Of a stretch of DNA of 64,000 bases, positions 1 through 10,350 are shown piece by piece (position 1 is the stretch's first letter; each line of letters starts with the position of its first letter). Both the position numbers and the translations under genes were made by a program. Source of the stretch: Megalonaias nervosa (Eukaryota > Mollusca > Bivalvia > Unionida > Unionidae); the NCBI GenBank assembly GCA_016617855.1, contig JAECUM010006801.1, forward strand, positions 39,900-103,899, written 5' to 3'. Below the pieces are notes generated by a model, which saw only the letters and a list, made by a program, of their open reading frames with translations, was not told where the DNA came from and ran no database searches.

Positions 1-47
1 CCATAACCGTAACCGCAATCGTGCCATTCAAGACTGATTAGTCAAAG

Positions 48-470
48 ATGGTTACAAACCACGTAGACAAAATGGAAAAGTTGCAAGAGGTTATAAATAA
101 CCTGAACATCATTGAAGATCTGCTACATAAGATGGAGACAGGCTTCTAAGGACCCAGAGGAGTCAAAATGGAAATAAATAACTTAAGGAAAGCCAAATTA
201 ATGTTGAAAGATGTATTGAAGTAGGAAAAAGAGGAAACGGAGGACAAGAAGGAAAAGGAGAAGATGAAAGCATATATGGATAAGGTTAGGAAGGAAGATG
301 AAACTGAAAAGAAGAAAAAAGAGGAGGAGGAGAAGCAAGAAGAGAATGGGAAAAAGAAGAAGAAAAATGTATTGGGAAAGATGAGGAGCTGATGGAGAAG
401 AAGAAGGAATGACAGAAATTAGAAGAAACGAAAGGCCCTTTTGAGGGCCACTCATATGTCTAGAAAGATT
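48..470 (+). other. Purine-rich tract with a broken Lys/Glu-rich frame
   Basis: The plus strand is strongly A/G-rich. From the ATG at 48 one frame reads as a charged, heptad-like sequence but is interrupted by stops at 147 (TAA), 222 (TAG) and 390 (TGA). The longest clean stretch, 225-389, is mostly Lys and Glu. This could be a decayed coiled-coil exon. A purine-rich repeat that yields Lys/Glu codons by composition is at least as likely. I see no domain and no splice sites that rescue it. Confidence 0.2.
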
Positions 471-599
471 TCTACTCTCTTTGCCACCCCCACCCCATTT
501 TTTGTCTTTCTAATGTATAGTTGTTTGTTTGTATATGTATGTCTGTCTATGTCTCTGTTGTTTTGTCCCTATTAAAAAAAAACTTTGTCCCTAGACAGA

Positions 600-815
600 C
601 CCTATTTTCCATTCCTCTTGGCCCGAGATTAACCTATCATGTTAAATTCCCCCTTGCCCGTACAGTGACACACCCTGTTCAATTCCCATGTTCAATTTTC
701 CCTTGTCTGTATAGTGGCCCACCATGTTAAATTCTCCCTTATCTGTATTGTGCCGGGACCACGTTTTAAATGGTAAGTCCCCTTGTCCGTATATCGCCCC
801 CATTAACTACTGTTC
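600..815. repeat. Degenerate short tandem repeats
   Basis: Several loose copies of a ~50-70 bp unit follow each other, each with 'catgttaaattc' followed by a 'cccttgtctgtat' block and 'gtg/cccacc'. They are diverged, so unit borders are uncertain. No coding content is recognised. Confidence 0.45.
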
Positions 816-824
816 TGCCCAACC

Positions 825-1215
825 AAACCAGGCATTGATTCCATGTTCAGGAATACATACACCAAAAACCGTTACGGACGGCTTCATGACCAACAAAAAT
901 CCTGTAAGGCAAAAATACCTTACACTGGGCTCTGTCCAACTAAACCAGTATTGACTATGTTTGAGAAATACATACACCAATAACCCTTACGGACAGCTGC
1001 CTGAACAAACAAAAAGCCTGTAAGGCAAAATTTGTAACAGCGGAGCGGTCTCTGTCCAACCAGATCAGGTATTGATGGTATGTTGCGGACGGCTTCGTGA
1101 ACAACAAAAAGCCAGTTAGGCAAAATATGTTTTTATAGCAGTCTCTGCCGAATCAAACTAAGTACTGATTGTATGTTGAAAAAAGCCATACACTAACAAC
1201 TTGTACAGGAGACAT
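825..1215. repeat. Tandem repeat, ~118-bp unit, about 3.5 copies
   Basis: Units start near 825, 942, 1062 and 1153 at 'aaaccagg/tattgat'. Each carries 'atacatacacca', 'ttacggacggct' and 'cctgtaaggcaaaa'. Spacing is about 117, 120 and 91 bp, the third unit being shortened. Overlapping short ORFs on both strands come from the repeats and are not genes. Confidence 0.75.
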
Positions 1216-1249
1216 CTTCACTTGTAGCGCTATGTGAAATATAAGATTG

Positions 1250-1339
1250 CATTATTTTTCGATATCCGTATTATGTGATATGAGTTGTTTAAATATTTAA
1301 TATTTTAGAATTTGTTCTAAATTTTAGATAGTTATGTTA

Positions 1340-1385
<46 letters not shown>

Positions 1386-1480
1386 GCTATTTTTCGATAT
1401 CCGTATTATGTGATATGAGTTGTTTTATATGTTTGACGTTTTAGAATTTGTTCTAAATTTAAGATAGTTATGTTATCACA
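1250..1480. repeat. Tandem duplication of ~92 bp joined by (CA)n
   Basis: A segment beginning 'tttttcgatatccg' and ending 'gttatgttatcacac' occurs at about 1255-1340 and again at 1389-1479. The copies differ only by a few substitutions and indels. Each runs into a CA microsatellite (1341-1382 and 1478-1500). Slippage or unequal exchange in the CA tract probably made the duplication. Confidence 0.8.
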
Positions 1481-1498
1481 CACACACACACACACACA

Positions 1499-1557
<59 letters not shown>
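1478..1557. repeat. Compound microsatellite (CA)n(TA)n
   Basis: About 23 bp of CA is followed by about 57 bp of uninterrupted TA. The tract abuts the hairpin at 1571-1708. The short ORFs crossing it are low-complexity artefacts. Confidence 0.95.
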
Positions 1558-1561
<4 letters not shown>

Positions 1562-1570
1562 ATATGTATA

Positions 1571-1708
1571 TAGAATGTACGCTGTATCAATGATATACCA
1601 CGAGATATATAAATTTTTCATTAAAAGGAACCGAGGCTTGCTGAGTTTCCTTGTAATGAAAAATTTATACAGCGAGTGGTATATCATTGATACAGCGTAC
1701 ATGCTATA
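1571..1708. repeat. Near-perfect palindrome (hairpin, ~55-bp arms)
   Basis: The left arm from 1576 (TGTACGCTGTATCAATGATA...) is matched by its reverse complement ending at 1701. The first 26 arm bases pair perfectly. After a short mismatched patch another ~16 bases pair, then AAGGAA pairs. The loop is about 15 nt. Weaker pairing extends to 1571/1708. It sits beside a (TA)n tract, as would a small palindromic MITE inserted at TA. A transcribed long hairpin is the alternative. Confidence 0.8.
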
Positions 1709-1739
1709 CATATATTTTATTTATATTACATACAAATAC

Positions 1740-2337
1740 ATATATTTGCCATTTGAAATGAGTTAGATTGACGAGAGGCAACTGTGAATTGACTGGGTGA
1801 ATGAACTCAGATCCCTGCCGAGTGTGTCCGTCACAAAATGTAGTTCTGTTTTTTTGTGCCTATTCACAATCACCTTTTCAGATTGATAAGTTGATCGTTT
1901 TCACTTTTGAGTTTCTAATTTTATTCGCATTGATTAAATCAATATAAGTTACACTTCTGATATACACATGAAAGATGGTTTTAAACAAGAAAGTAGAGCA
2001 CTAGGTTTACAGACACACAGATTCTTGAATACTGAACGCTCATCAATGCATTGACGTACAGGCGCAAGGAAATTAGCGTGGAATAGAATCTAAGCGAAAC
2101 GACGAACCAACAAGAGGTACTTAAAATATTTTAATATATTTAAAGTTGATCAGAGTCATTAATTTGCTTTGATTAACATTACTACCGACCATAAATCTCT
2201 CTCTCTCTCTCTCTCTTGCTTTGGTCGGTTTGACTTAACATTTATCATCATTCTTTATAGGTCCAGAGACGTTGTGGTATTACAGAAGCGAAAATCCGCT
2301 ATTCTCGTCTTTTCATGGATTTTCGCCCTAATTTCGA
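1740..2337. other. No gene recognised
   Basis: Left flank of the retrotransposon. Apart from a short CT microsatellite near 2196-2216 I see no repeat, exon or conserved protein in any frame. Confidence 0.5.
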
Positions 2338-2946
2338 TGTAATGTGTCGAATTTTGAGCAAGTATTGAACCTTAAAATTGAATACATTGTGCATTAAAAT
2401 TTTAGTACTGTCAGGCCAGCAAGGTTGTATGTGAAGGGTCATTTCGACCTTTTCTCCATGTCAGTTGTTAAATTTGAGAGGCCAGCATCTACGGCTAATT
2501 TAGAATTGACCCGGGCATCGCAACGCTGTCCTGGGAAAATAAATATTAAAATTGCCGACCATAACCGCCTAATGGGAACGCCATGTCGAATAGTCATTTA
2601 ACAAAGGGAACTTGGTATGCGTCGTATTTCCCAGATTCTAGACTGTCAAAATCTGACGAAAGAAATAATTATCTTGGGGAAATATTAGGAACCGCTGATT
2701 ACGATTGGTCAGTTTAACTTAAAGCGTACACCTTGGAAGTAATGTTGAATTTAAATTAACGACTTTGGGCGAATTTCCTCAGTCCGAGATTTTCCTGCAA
2801 GAGGACAAGACTCGTCTGACTCCGATGGAAAACTGAAGAGTAATTTTTTCCTCGTTAGGACAAGTAAGGGGACCAGGTGGCTGTCTTGATGGCAAAGGCA
2901 GGCCTTTAGTGCGGACGCACATTTTCTTGAAAAGAACAGTATTAAG

Positions 2947-3727
2947 GTACGCAATTTTAATTTTTCTTTCAACTTTCTATTTTGTTTGTCTTGTTTTATA
3001 CAAATGTGTTTGATATGACTAGGATCCATAATATGCATCGTTTATTCGATTTCATGGAAATCTGTTGTTATGCTAGAGTTGTTTTGCAATTTATTTCTTT
3101 ATTTTATAGTTACTAGTTCATTGATAGAATTGACTGATTGCATGCGATCCAAATTTTCAGATGTGTAGGATTTCTTATGGTTATATGAATTAATTTCCTT
3201 TGTCTGTTAGGACGAAACTGATTATCGTGAGTTAACGATAATTGCATCTTTATATCTGATTTTGCAATGCTTAAAGAATCTTGTAGGCTAGGGATTGATG
3301 TGAGCTAGAAAGTTAGTGAATCTTATGCAATAGTAATCGAGCATGTATCTTATTGAGTGGAACTGACTAGGTTGGATGTCTAAGGAGTTATGTGGTAGCG
3401 TATGCAGAGAGATACGGGAATGTTTATATGCACCGCTCATATGTTAATTTGTGGTCAGTCGCTGTGAAGCGAGGGTGATGATCTATCGAATTAGGTCAGA
3501 CTTAGATGTATCTTACAGAGGTCGTTTGTAACTAGAGAAAACGATTGTACCTTACTCAAAAGACAGTCTAAATCTGTAAGGACCATTAATCGTTAAGGTC
3601 ACCTTATGTCAGAATTTATGCAGTGTTTCAATAGCTAGTTTATGCTTTCTGAGCAACGAGTGAGAGAATTTTATATACGTATAGAAGGTGATACACATAG
3701 AGACTTAGTGGTAATCTTGTCATTCAG
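2947..3727 (+). other. Intron-like GT...AG segment inside the 5' LTR
   Basis: The 5' LTR reads ATTAAG|GTACGC...CATTCAG|GGAAACAGC. The 3' LTR reads ATTAAG|GGAACAGC at 7710-7723, so the extra 781 nt drops out exactly at a GT donor and AG acceptor. The insert has no terminal inverted repeats and no target duplication. The 3' flank before AG is moderately pyrimidine-rich. This is what a spliced-out intron looks like. A chance deletion or an unrelated insertion with these borders is possible but less economical. Confidence 0.6.
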
Positions 3728-4141
3728 GGAAACAGCTCTCTGGGACAGTCTGGGACAGTCCGAAAGACGGAAGTCCGGATAAGAGATGAAGCGGTTAGGA
3801 TAGAAGGATCAAGGAAGAAAGATCAAACGTATACACGTGAAGGTGGGAAGACGTGTGATACACGGAGACAAAGACAGGAAGCGACGCTAGGTGATGCAAA
3901 TCAGGCGTGGACATTGTGCTCGTTTCACCACTCGTTAGCATTATGAAATGAATCCATAATAGAATACTGCCATTGAAATTCTGTAAACGTAAATTTGCTT
4001 GAATTGAAGCTGACAGTATTAGTTTATGTTATTGATTAAATTGTTATTCTCTTGTCTAAAGGGGGCTCGTATTGTATTATTTCTTCTCAATAGTTTTGCT
4101 CAGTTCTCTGTTGACGTTCTATCTATCCACTCACACCTGGC

Positions 4142-4147
4142 AATAAA
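4142..4147 (+). terminator. LTR polyadenylation signal AATAAA
   Basis: A canonical AATAAA lies 80 bp upstream of the 5' LTR end. The corresponding part of the 3' LTR is lost, so the element no longer has this signal downstream of its coding region. Confidence 0.5.
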
Positions 4148-4232
4148 ATCGAGGAAGGTCATCCTCTAGATAACGACAGCCAAATCTAATTAACCACCCC
4201 TCTTTACCAAGAGGGAACATCGTTACAAAGTG

Positions 4233-4250
4233 TGGGCTATCGTCCGGGAT
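4233..4250 (+). other. Primer-binding site, proline-tRNA type
   Basis: TGGGCTATCGTCCGGGAT closely resembles the tRNA-Pro-complementary primer site known from gammaretroviruses (TGGGGGCTCGTCCGGGAT), with a few changes near the 5' half. It starts 5 bp after the LTR end (TTACA-AAGTG-TGGG). Related sequence flanks the second LTR at 26521-26532 on the other strand. Confidence 0.7.
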
Positions 4251-4799
4251 ATTTTGAGCAGTTCGAGTGACAGAGGCTGAGTAGATATTGAATAGAATGT
4301 AGAGTACCATAGCAGTGATAAATTTGTTTATTATTCAAGCAAGTAATTACGAGAGTGAATCGAGTCAATATCTATGCACTCTTTAGTTAGTGTATGCCAT
4401 TGTTTGATATTTTCTTAATGTATGTTATGACAATGTAAGAAATTAAGATTCCGCACCTGAACTGCTTTAATAGTGTGGTCGTTGTTTGAATTCAGGTAAT
4501 TCAGACAGAAATATTGCCTTTAGTTACTCTTGCGAGAAGAGATAATGAAGGAAGTCCCGATGGAGTAATTGCACATTGTTGGTGCGAGCAAGCTGAATTT
4601 GGAGAGAAATTCAGAATTTTCTACTGCCAAACGCTGTTAGGTTGCTTTAGAGTGACTTAAGTAAGTCTGTAGGTTAAGACTTTACTAGAATAGAATACGG
4701 GTAAGTATTCTTAAGGAAGCTGTTTCCTGTAAGGCAGTAAGAAGTTAGTGAATACTTGAGCTAAGTAAATTGGTTGGTGATACCGTCGAGTAGACTAGG

Positions 4800-5500
4800 A
4801 TGGCAACTGATAGGCAGTTAGTTAGTCAGAGAGTTTAAGTCTATTTGTAAAGACGAATTAGGTTATGAAGGGACCCAATTAGCGGAATTTGCAGAGCGTA
4901 GTCTCAGGGAATACAGAGAACAGCAGGAGGCAGAGAAAGAAAGATAAAGAATCAGACAATCCGAAGAAAGGGAAAAAGAACGGGAAACAGAGAGAGAAAC
5001 TGAGTTAGCTAGATTGCAAGCCGAAGAAAGAGCCAGGGAGAGAGAACATGCGTTAGCCTTGGAGAGACTAAGGATCGAAGCGGAATCTAGGAGGGGCGGA
5101 GAACTGAATGAACATTCAGGACCCGCAAGTAAAAGATCATAGGATAGACGTATCGTCCAGATAACAATGCCGACGTTTAACGACAAGGACGAAATCATCG
5201 ATAACTTTTTAACGCAGTTTGAAAAGTTAGCTTTAATCCATCATATACCCAAAGACCAGTGGGCCATTAACATCACTGCATTTGTGCAAGGAGCTGCCAA
5301 GGATGTCTACCATAATATGGCACCCACTGAAGTAGATGACTACGACGCTCTCAAGAAAAAGCGCTGTTACGGCATTACAAGTTGTCGGCTGAAAGTTTTC
5401 GCAAACTTTTCAGAGAGTCGTCTAAGCGAACAACGGAGACACACGCACAATTTCATACTCGTGTGCGCGTGCTTTTCAATAAATGGATTAAAATGACAGG
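4800..5500 (+). pseudogene. gag: gag remnant of the Ty3/gypsy element
   Basis: Would encode the structural Gag protein that packages retrotransposon RNA in cytoplasmic particles. A plausible start ATG is at 4800. A +1 shift follows within ~40 nt, and further stops occur at about 4944 and 5140. The N-terminal third is a long charged helix (repeated REYREQQEAEKER-like runs). From 5167 the clean 60-residue stretch MPTFNDKDEIIDNFLTQFEK... matches the capsid-like region of mollusc gypsy Gags, including the DQWA and YDALKK signatures. Another frameshift lies near 5360. No CCHC zinc knuckle is present; sequence passes directly into the pol linker near 5500-5530, so nucleocapsid was deleted. Minus-strand ORFs here are shadows of the charged helix. 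Confidence 0.75.
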
Positions 5501-5519
5501 TGATATCATGAAAGGGAGA

Positions 5520-7061
5520 CATCCACTGAGTTTGTGGTTGCTACAGTTGTGACTGAAGAACCCGACGACAACGGAGGAGTGGCGGAAGTACTTCCTAGTT
5601 GTCCTTTGACGAGGAATGAAACCTACGTCGACGTCGTCCTTGACGTAACGTTAACGTCAGAAAAACGTGAAGAGGTGGAGGAGATACTCCACGACTACGC
5701 AAGTGTTTTGGCCGAAAGACCAGGCATGACGGACTTAGAGGAGTTCAGTTTGAAGTTACTGGATGAAACGCCTGTGAAACTGAAACCTTATCCACTGCCT
5801 CATGCGAAGTTAGAAACTGTACGGAACGAAATTCGAGCTATGCTTGACTTAGGGGTCATTGAACCAGCCGAATCTGCATATAGTTCACCGGTTGTTTTGG
5901 TACAGAAGAAGGATGGGGATCACCGCTTTTGTGTTGACTATCAAAAATTAAACAGGATCACAGAATTTCAGGTGGAAATATTACCAGATCCTGAGTCCAT
6001 ATTCGCCGGAGTAACCCACGCCAAATATTTTTCGAACATAGACTTGTGAAAGGGATATTGACAAATTCCAGTTCGTAAGGAAGACCGTCCAAAACTTGCC
6101 TTTGCAACACCAGATGGGACATACCAATGGGTAGTCATGCCGTTCGGGTCCAGAACGCACCCAGCATCTTCACCCGAATGATGAGGAAACTGCTAGAACC
6201 TTTAAGAGGGACTGGAGTTTCAAATTTCATGGACGATTTGTTATTGGCGACACTACTTGGGAAGAACACGTGGTCTTACTGAGAAGAGTTCTGGAACGAC
6301 TTAAGCAGACAGGGCTCACCGCCTGACCATCTAAATGTCACATAGGATTTCGGAGACTGACTTATACAGGACACACACTCAATGAAGATACATTAACTCC
6401 AGACAATGCTAAAGTCGACCAGCTTCGGAACGCCGCACGTCCAACTACAAAGACAGAAGTGCAATCTTTTTTAGGACTTGCAGGTTATTATCGTAAGTAT
6501 GTTGCAGATTTCAGCGTTATTGCTAGTCCGTTGACTGACTTGACAAGAAAGAAGGCTCCGACGAAAGTTATTTGGACAGACGCTTGTGAGAGGGCATATC
6601 AGACATTGAAGGATAGGTTGACTTCAGACGCCGTATTGAGACTACCGGACGTAATAAAGGACTTTGTCTTACGTATTGACGCTTCTGACAGTGGTCTTGG
6701 TGCAGTTTTACAAGAGGAACATGATAGGAACTTATTCCCGGTTGCATATGGTAGTAGAAAGTTATCTCCTGCTGAGCGTAATTATTCAGTTACCGAAAGG
6801 GAATGCCTAGCGATTATCTTTGGAATCTCCAAATTCCAGCGCTATCTGCATGGGCGAAAGTTTATTCTGGAAACTGACCACCAACCACTTGCTTATTTGG
6901 CCCAAGCTAAATAGACGAATGGACATTTAATGAGATGGTCATTATTTCTTCAACAATATCAAATTCAGTTGCGTTACATTAAAGGAAGTGCCAATGTAGG
7001 TGTAGATTGTCTGAGTAGATTAGTTGATTCTGAGGTGAAGAGGTCACTTCAGGACATGTAA
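5520..7061 (+). pseudogene. pol: pol remnant: reverse transcriptase and RNase H
   Basis: Would copy element RNA to DNA. The segment 5534-6046 covers the linker and RT N-terminus, with KPYPLPHAK, LGVIEPAESAYSSPVVLVQKKDG and FCVDYQKLN. In-frame TGA stops follow at 6047 and 6059. The fingers/palm region continues with FATPDG and MPFG near 6105-6150. Frameshifts occur near 6150 and 6250. The catalytic box reads FMDD at about 6228-6240 instead of the usual Y-x-D-D. The 6459-6914 frame has the connection (FLGLAGYYRKYV) and the RNase H residues in IDASDSG, TERECLA and TDHQPL. After a TAG at 6912 the VDCLSRL block follows. Integrase and protease are absent. It is clearly gypsy-type by domain order. 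Confidence 0.9.
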
Positions 7062-7119
7062 ACAATGACTTGAAATACAACTTCAAAATTCGGAGAGCAA
7101 AATCCCAGATTTTACTCTT

Positions 7120-7128
7120 AAAGAGAGG
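7120..7128 (+). other. Polypurine tract
   Basis: AAAGAGAGG lies four bases upstream of the 3' LTR start at 7133, the normal place for the plus-strand primer of an LTR retrotransposon. It is short and interrupted by 'ccta' before the LTR. Confidence 0.6.
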
Positions 7129-7132
7129 CCTA

Positions 7133-7985
7133 TGTAATGTGTCGAATTTTGAAGAAGTACTGAATCTTCAAGTTGAATAAATTGTGCAATACAGTTTTAT
7201 CATAGTCAAGCCAGAAAAGTCTTTGAGAAAAGTAACGTTGATATTCCCTTTTTTCATCTCTGAAACATAAAAGGACCTGCGTTAAGGTTCAGTAGAATTG
7301 ACCGTAACGCTATCATGGGAAGTTACAGTAGGGTTACCAGACATAACCGCGGTAGAGGACCTCATGTCAAATAATTGATCTTCAAAGGAAAGTTGACTGC
7401 ATCATATTCTAGGCTGTCAAAATCTGATGAAAGACATGATTATTTTGGGAAAAAGTTAGGAACAGTTGCTTTCGGTTGGTCAGTTAAAATTAGGGCGTAC
7501 ACTTTGGAAGTTATGGGAGTTTAAATTTACCGACCTTAATCAAAATTATTTAGTCAGAAATTTTCCTGAGAGAGGCGAGTTCGACTCCAGTGGAAAACCT
7601 AAGTATAGAGTCTTCCCTCGTTAACAAGTAAAGAGGCCAGATAGCTGTCTTGAAAGAAAATGACAGGCTATAGTGCTAGGACGCACGATTGTGTGGAAAA
7701 GAAAACAGCATTAAGGGAACAGCTTTCTATATCCCTCCCCGAGAAAACCCGATGAGGACAGTCCAAGAGAGAAGTCCGCAAATAGAGAGTTCGGAATAGA
7801 AGGGTCAGAGGAAGAACCAAGCATACACGCTAGACGTGGAATACACAAAGTCAATAGAGGAACGACGCTAGGTGATGCAAATCGGGCGTGGACATTGTAC
7901 TCTTTTCACCACTCGTTACTATGATGAACGAATCCGTAAATTGAACACTGCTATTAAATTCCATTATTAAATTTCTGGCAGTGAT
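7133..7985 (+). repeat. 3' LTR, truncated and lacking the intron-like segment
   Basis: It starts TGTAATGTGTCGAATTTTGA like the 5' LTR and stays alignable through 'gatgcaaatcgggcgtgg' and 'tttcaccactcgtta'. It is joined ATTAAG|GGAACAGC at 7715/7716, where the 5' copy has 781 extra bases. Similarity fades at about 7970-7985, so the last ~240 bp of the LTR, including the poly(A) signal, are missing. Confidence 0.85.
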
Positions 7986-8125
7986 CAGAAATCATACTGA
8001 ATTTCAAAACGGACTAATATCAAACTCACCTTATACTTAGGACGGAACAAGTGAACATTTGAATAAAATGAATACTTTGAAAACATTGACTGTGATATTA
8101 ATAATTTCTCTATACTGAATGATAG

Positions 8126-8494
8126 AAGATCCTGAAGAAAAAAACAACACAAAAAAACAAGCGAAAAATACCGGTTTTAAAACAATGTTTCAAAACATCT
8201 GTCACAGAAACCGAGAACGACAAGATTCTCGCGGCCGGCCTGCGCGCGGGAACACAGGCGATCGACCTCTTCATCGTGGAGGCGGAACACAGACCATCCT
8301 GCTTTGAAGTACCGTCATCCTTACACATAAGAAGGATTGATAGGGACAACAAGATCCAAGCGATAAGCTACGCAGGAAAGGGCGTATATATGCACAAAAA
8401 AGGGAGAAGAAACAATCTAGGAAATATGCATCTTAGAAATAAAAGTGAAAACCTCTCACGTTACAGTCACCATCAATGCAAAGAGAAATTGTAA
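8126..8494 (+). other. Open frame of unknown origin, GC-rich core
   Basis: One plus-strand frame is open from after a TAG at 8123 to a TAA at 8492, about 122 codons without an early ATG. The middle is markedly GC-richer than its surroundings (a 'gcggccggcctgcgcgcgg' island at about 8230). It reads like real protein: ILAAGLRAGTQAIDLFIVEA, then FEVPSSLHIRRIDRDNKIQA. I do not recognise the family. It follows the broken 3' LTR, so a transposon ORF fragment is the leading guess. A host exon fragment is not excluded. Confidence 0.25.
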
Positions 8495-8639
8495 TTAAAT
8501 ACGCAGAAGTTCACATCAAGGGAATCTCTATGGAAATATAACTAGAATGTTCAGTGGAGAGATTGGAACAAATATTTAACCTTAAAGATAATATTGGGTA
8601 TGGTAAAAATTAAAGAATTAAATGTTAGAGAAAACAAAA

Positions 8640-9440
8640 AAAGGAAGAGAAATCCAAGGCAGCCAAGCAAACAATGATGTTACCAAACTTCGAAAGGAAT
8701 AGCATATAGCATGTAATACAGTATGTAATGCACCTATATGACTATCAACTGGTCATTATGCAGTCGGACAAGGAGCGATATTAACAATAACAAGATTCCC
8801 TTTATATTTAGAATTTAAGGAAAAAACGTAAATTGAAACGCCTTGAACCTTAATGTACTTCTGAAAGAATTTCAAGATTGCTTAGCTGCAAGTTCAGGTG
8901 TGTCAAACAGAAGAGTGTTTGTAGAGATTTTAACGAGCATTTCATAAGACTAAGTATTAAATTTTGCCTTTGAACTGTGTATTGTGGAAATAAAAATATG
9001 ATGACGTGCACTTTCTACTTTTAGCACACAGTTGCATAGGGGATTAGCTATCAAGTGATTGTCATACTGATCTTTTTTTTTTTTTAGGTTGCTGTATTGA
9101 TTTCTGATCCTAGAATAAATATCAGTCTTTGTTATCACCAGAAAGATAATACGAAGGAAGGTTATTGTTTAGCGGGATAATATACTTTTGAAATTTTAAG
9201 AAATCGCTTTCGGATTTGACATTTTCAGATAGGGTATTCCATATGAGAATAGAAGAGTTAAGGAAAGTGGATTTTGTTTCAGACCTGAAACAACATCGCT
9301 AACTATACGACTGAATGCTTCACAAATTCGGCGAGATATCTATTAGTAGGTACAGGGCTGAGTGATTTGGAATAAAGCCCGATATTCATAAATAAGGTTA
9401 ATTTGATACAAGTAATTGGATACATATAAAAAAATTACCA
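8640..9440 (+). repeat. Dispersed block D, copy 1
   Basis: About 800 bp aligns directly with 20455-21240 (roughly 80% by eye). Shared landmarks are 'caatgatgttaccaaacttcg', 'agattgctt.g.tgc.agttc', 'agtacgaaggaagg' and 'tattccatatgagaataga'. Its last ~90 bp also matches 15330-15420. No long frame is conserved between copies, so it looks like non-coding transposon or duplicated DNA. Confidence 0.8.
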
Positions 9441-9609
9441 TTTCCATGACTTTGCCTACAGAGTTATGTAAAGATATGGGTCTGTAGTTTGTGGGATCAT
9501 TTTTGATTTTAATTTTGTATTTTTGATACTACCGCTTTTTTTCCCAATGAACGTGGAACATGCTATCATTAATAGTTATATCGCTACCTTTAAGAGTTTT
9601 TGAAAATAT

Positions 9610-10350
9610 AAGGTTGCCTTCGTATTATAACAATCAAAGGGGTTTCTTAACCGAGCAATGTCAAACCCAGGCACGAGTCCCGCTAGGAGTTTCCTCTGAT
9701 TCCAAAGACTCCCATACAACTACTGTTGTGAACTGGAAAGTCCAACGTGTCCCTTCAATAAATAATTTTACTCTAATTAATTCAATACCACAAATCTTAC
9801 AACTTCCCAATTGTCTGTCAACCGCACAACTGCATGGTTTCTCTTCACTAACTTTCCGTAACGTACCGACAGCATTTCACGCCGTGAAACTATACAAATC
9901 AACCACCTAATACATGGAACTGTTTTAACTACATCACCTTAGGCCAGTCAAATCATGATTTTAAACCATATTTCGCCTGTAACTTTACACCATATTTACC
10001 ACAATAGCAACAAATAAACAGCGCCTGCCGACTGCGGAACAGTCCATTCTCGTTTATTCCATTGTATAATTTGCCAGTCTCCAGTCATAAATACTGCACC
10101 TGGAGTCACGCAATCACTTTTCAAACTAGATTTTAATAGGTACTACTGAGCAACAAGGACACTCATGCGGCTCTGACCTGGATTCACCAAAAGTAAACCA
10201 TGGCATCATGGTAACTCACTAACACTTCACTCCGTGACGTTGGCTCCTAGTAATTTGCTAATTATTTCGGTCTGAGGACTATATTCCCAGCACCGACTTC
10301 TTATAATCAAACAAGTAATCACAAAAATCTAAGAAATCCTTAAGAAGGAG
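9610..10350 (+). repeat. Inverted dispersed repeat, copy A
   Basis: The reverse complement aligns over ~700 bp with 15630-16373, with many indels and perhaps 75-80% identity. Matching landmarks include 'ggccagtcaa' / 'ttgactggcc', 'cggtacgttacgg'-like segments and 'tttggtgaatccaggtcag'. An open frame crosses it (9560-9910) but is not kept in the other copy, so I do not call a gene. Confidence 0.75.

Larger units (their letters stand above)
2338..4227 (+). repeat. 5' LTR, 1890 bp, starting TGTAATG and ending GTTACA
   Basis: The ends form the usual short inverted repeat (TGTAA...TTACA). Similarity to the 3' LTR begins exactly at this TGTAATGTGTCGAATTTTGA block and continues to about 3985, roughly three quarters identical by eye. 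The exception is a 781-nt segment (2947-3727) present only here. The primer-binding site follows three bases after the end. AATAAA lies 80 bp before the 3' border, as expected for an LTR polyadenylation signal. Confidence 0.88.
2338..7985 (+). mobile_element. Ty3/gypsy LTR retrotransposon, internally deleted and inactive
   Basis: A 5' LTR (2338-4227), a primer-binding site, broken gag and pol remnants, a polypurine tract and a shortened 3' LTR (from 7133) lie in the right order on the plus strand. Gag has an acidic/basic helical N-terminus and a gypsy-type capsid-like region. Pol keeps reverse transcriptase and RNase H. The zinc knuckle, protease and integrase are missing. Stops and frameshifts occur throughout, so it cannot move by itself. 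LTR order and the RT-RNase H arrangement fit Ty3/gypsy (Metaviridae-like), not Ty1/copia or BEL. The 3' LTR loses similarity near 7985, so no target duplication can be read. Confidence 0.9.

Noticed and set aside
2947..3727. Separate transposon insertion in the 5' LTR
   Set aside because: No inverted ends, no poly(A) tail and no target duplication; the GT/AG borders fit an intron better.
4863..5198. 111-codon minus-strand frame (Ser/Leu-rich)
   Set aside because: Antisense shadow of the charged helical part of Gag.
9560..9910. 116-codon plus-strand open frame
   Set aside because: It lies in an inverted repeat whose partner copy (15.6-16.4 kb) does not keep the frame.
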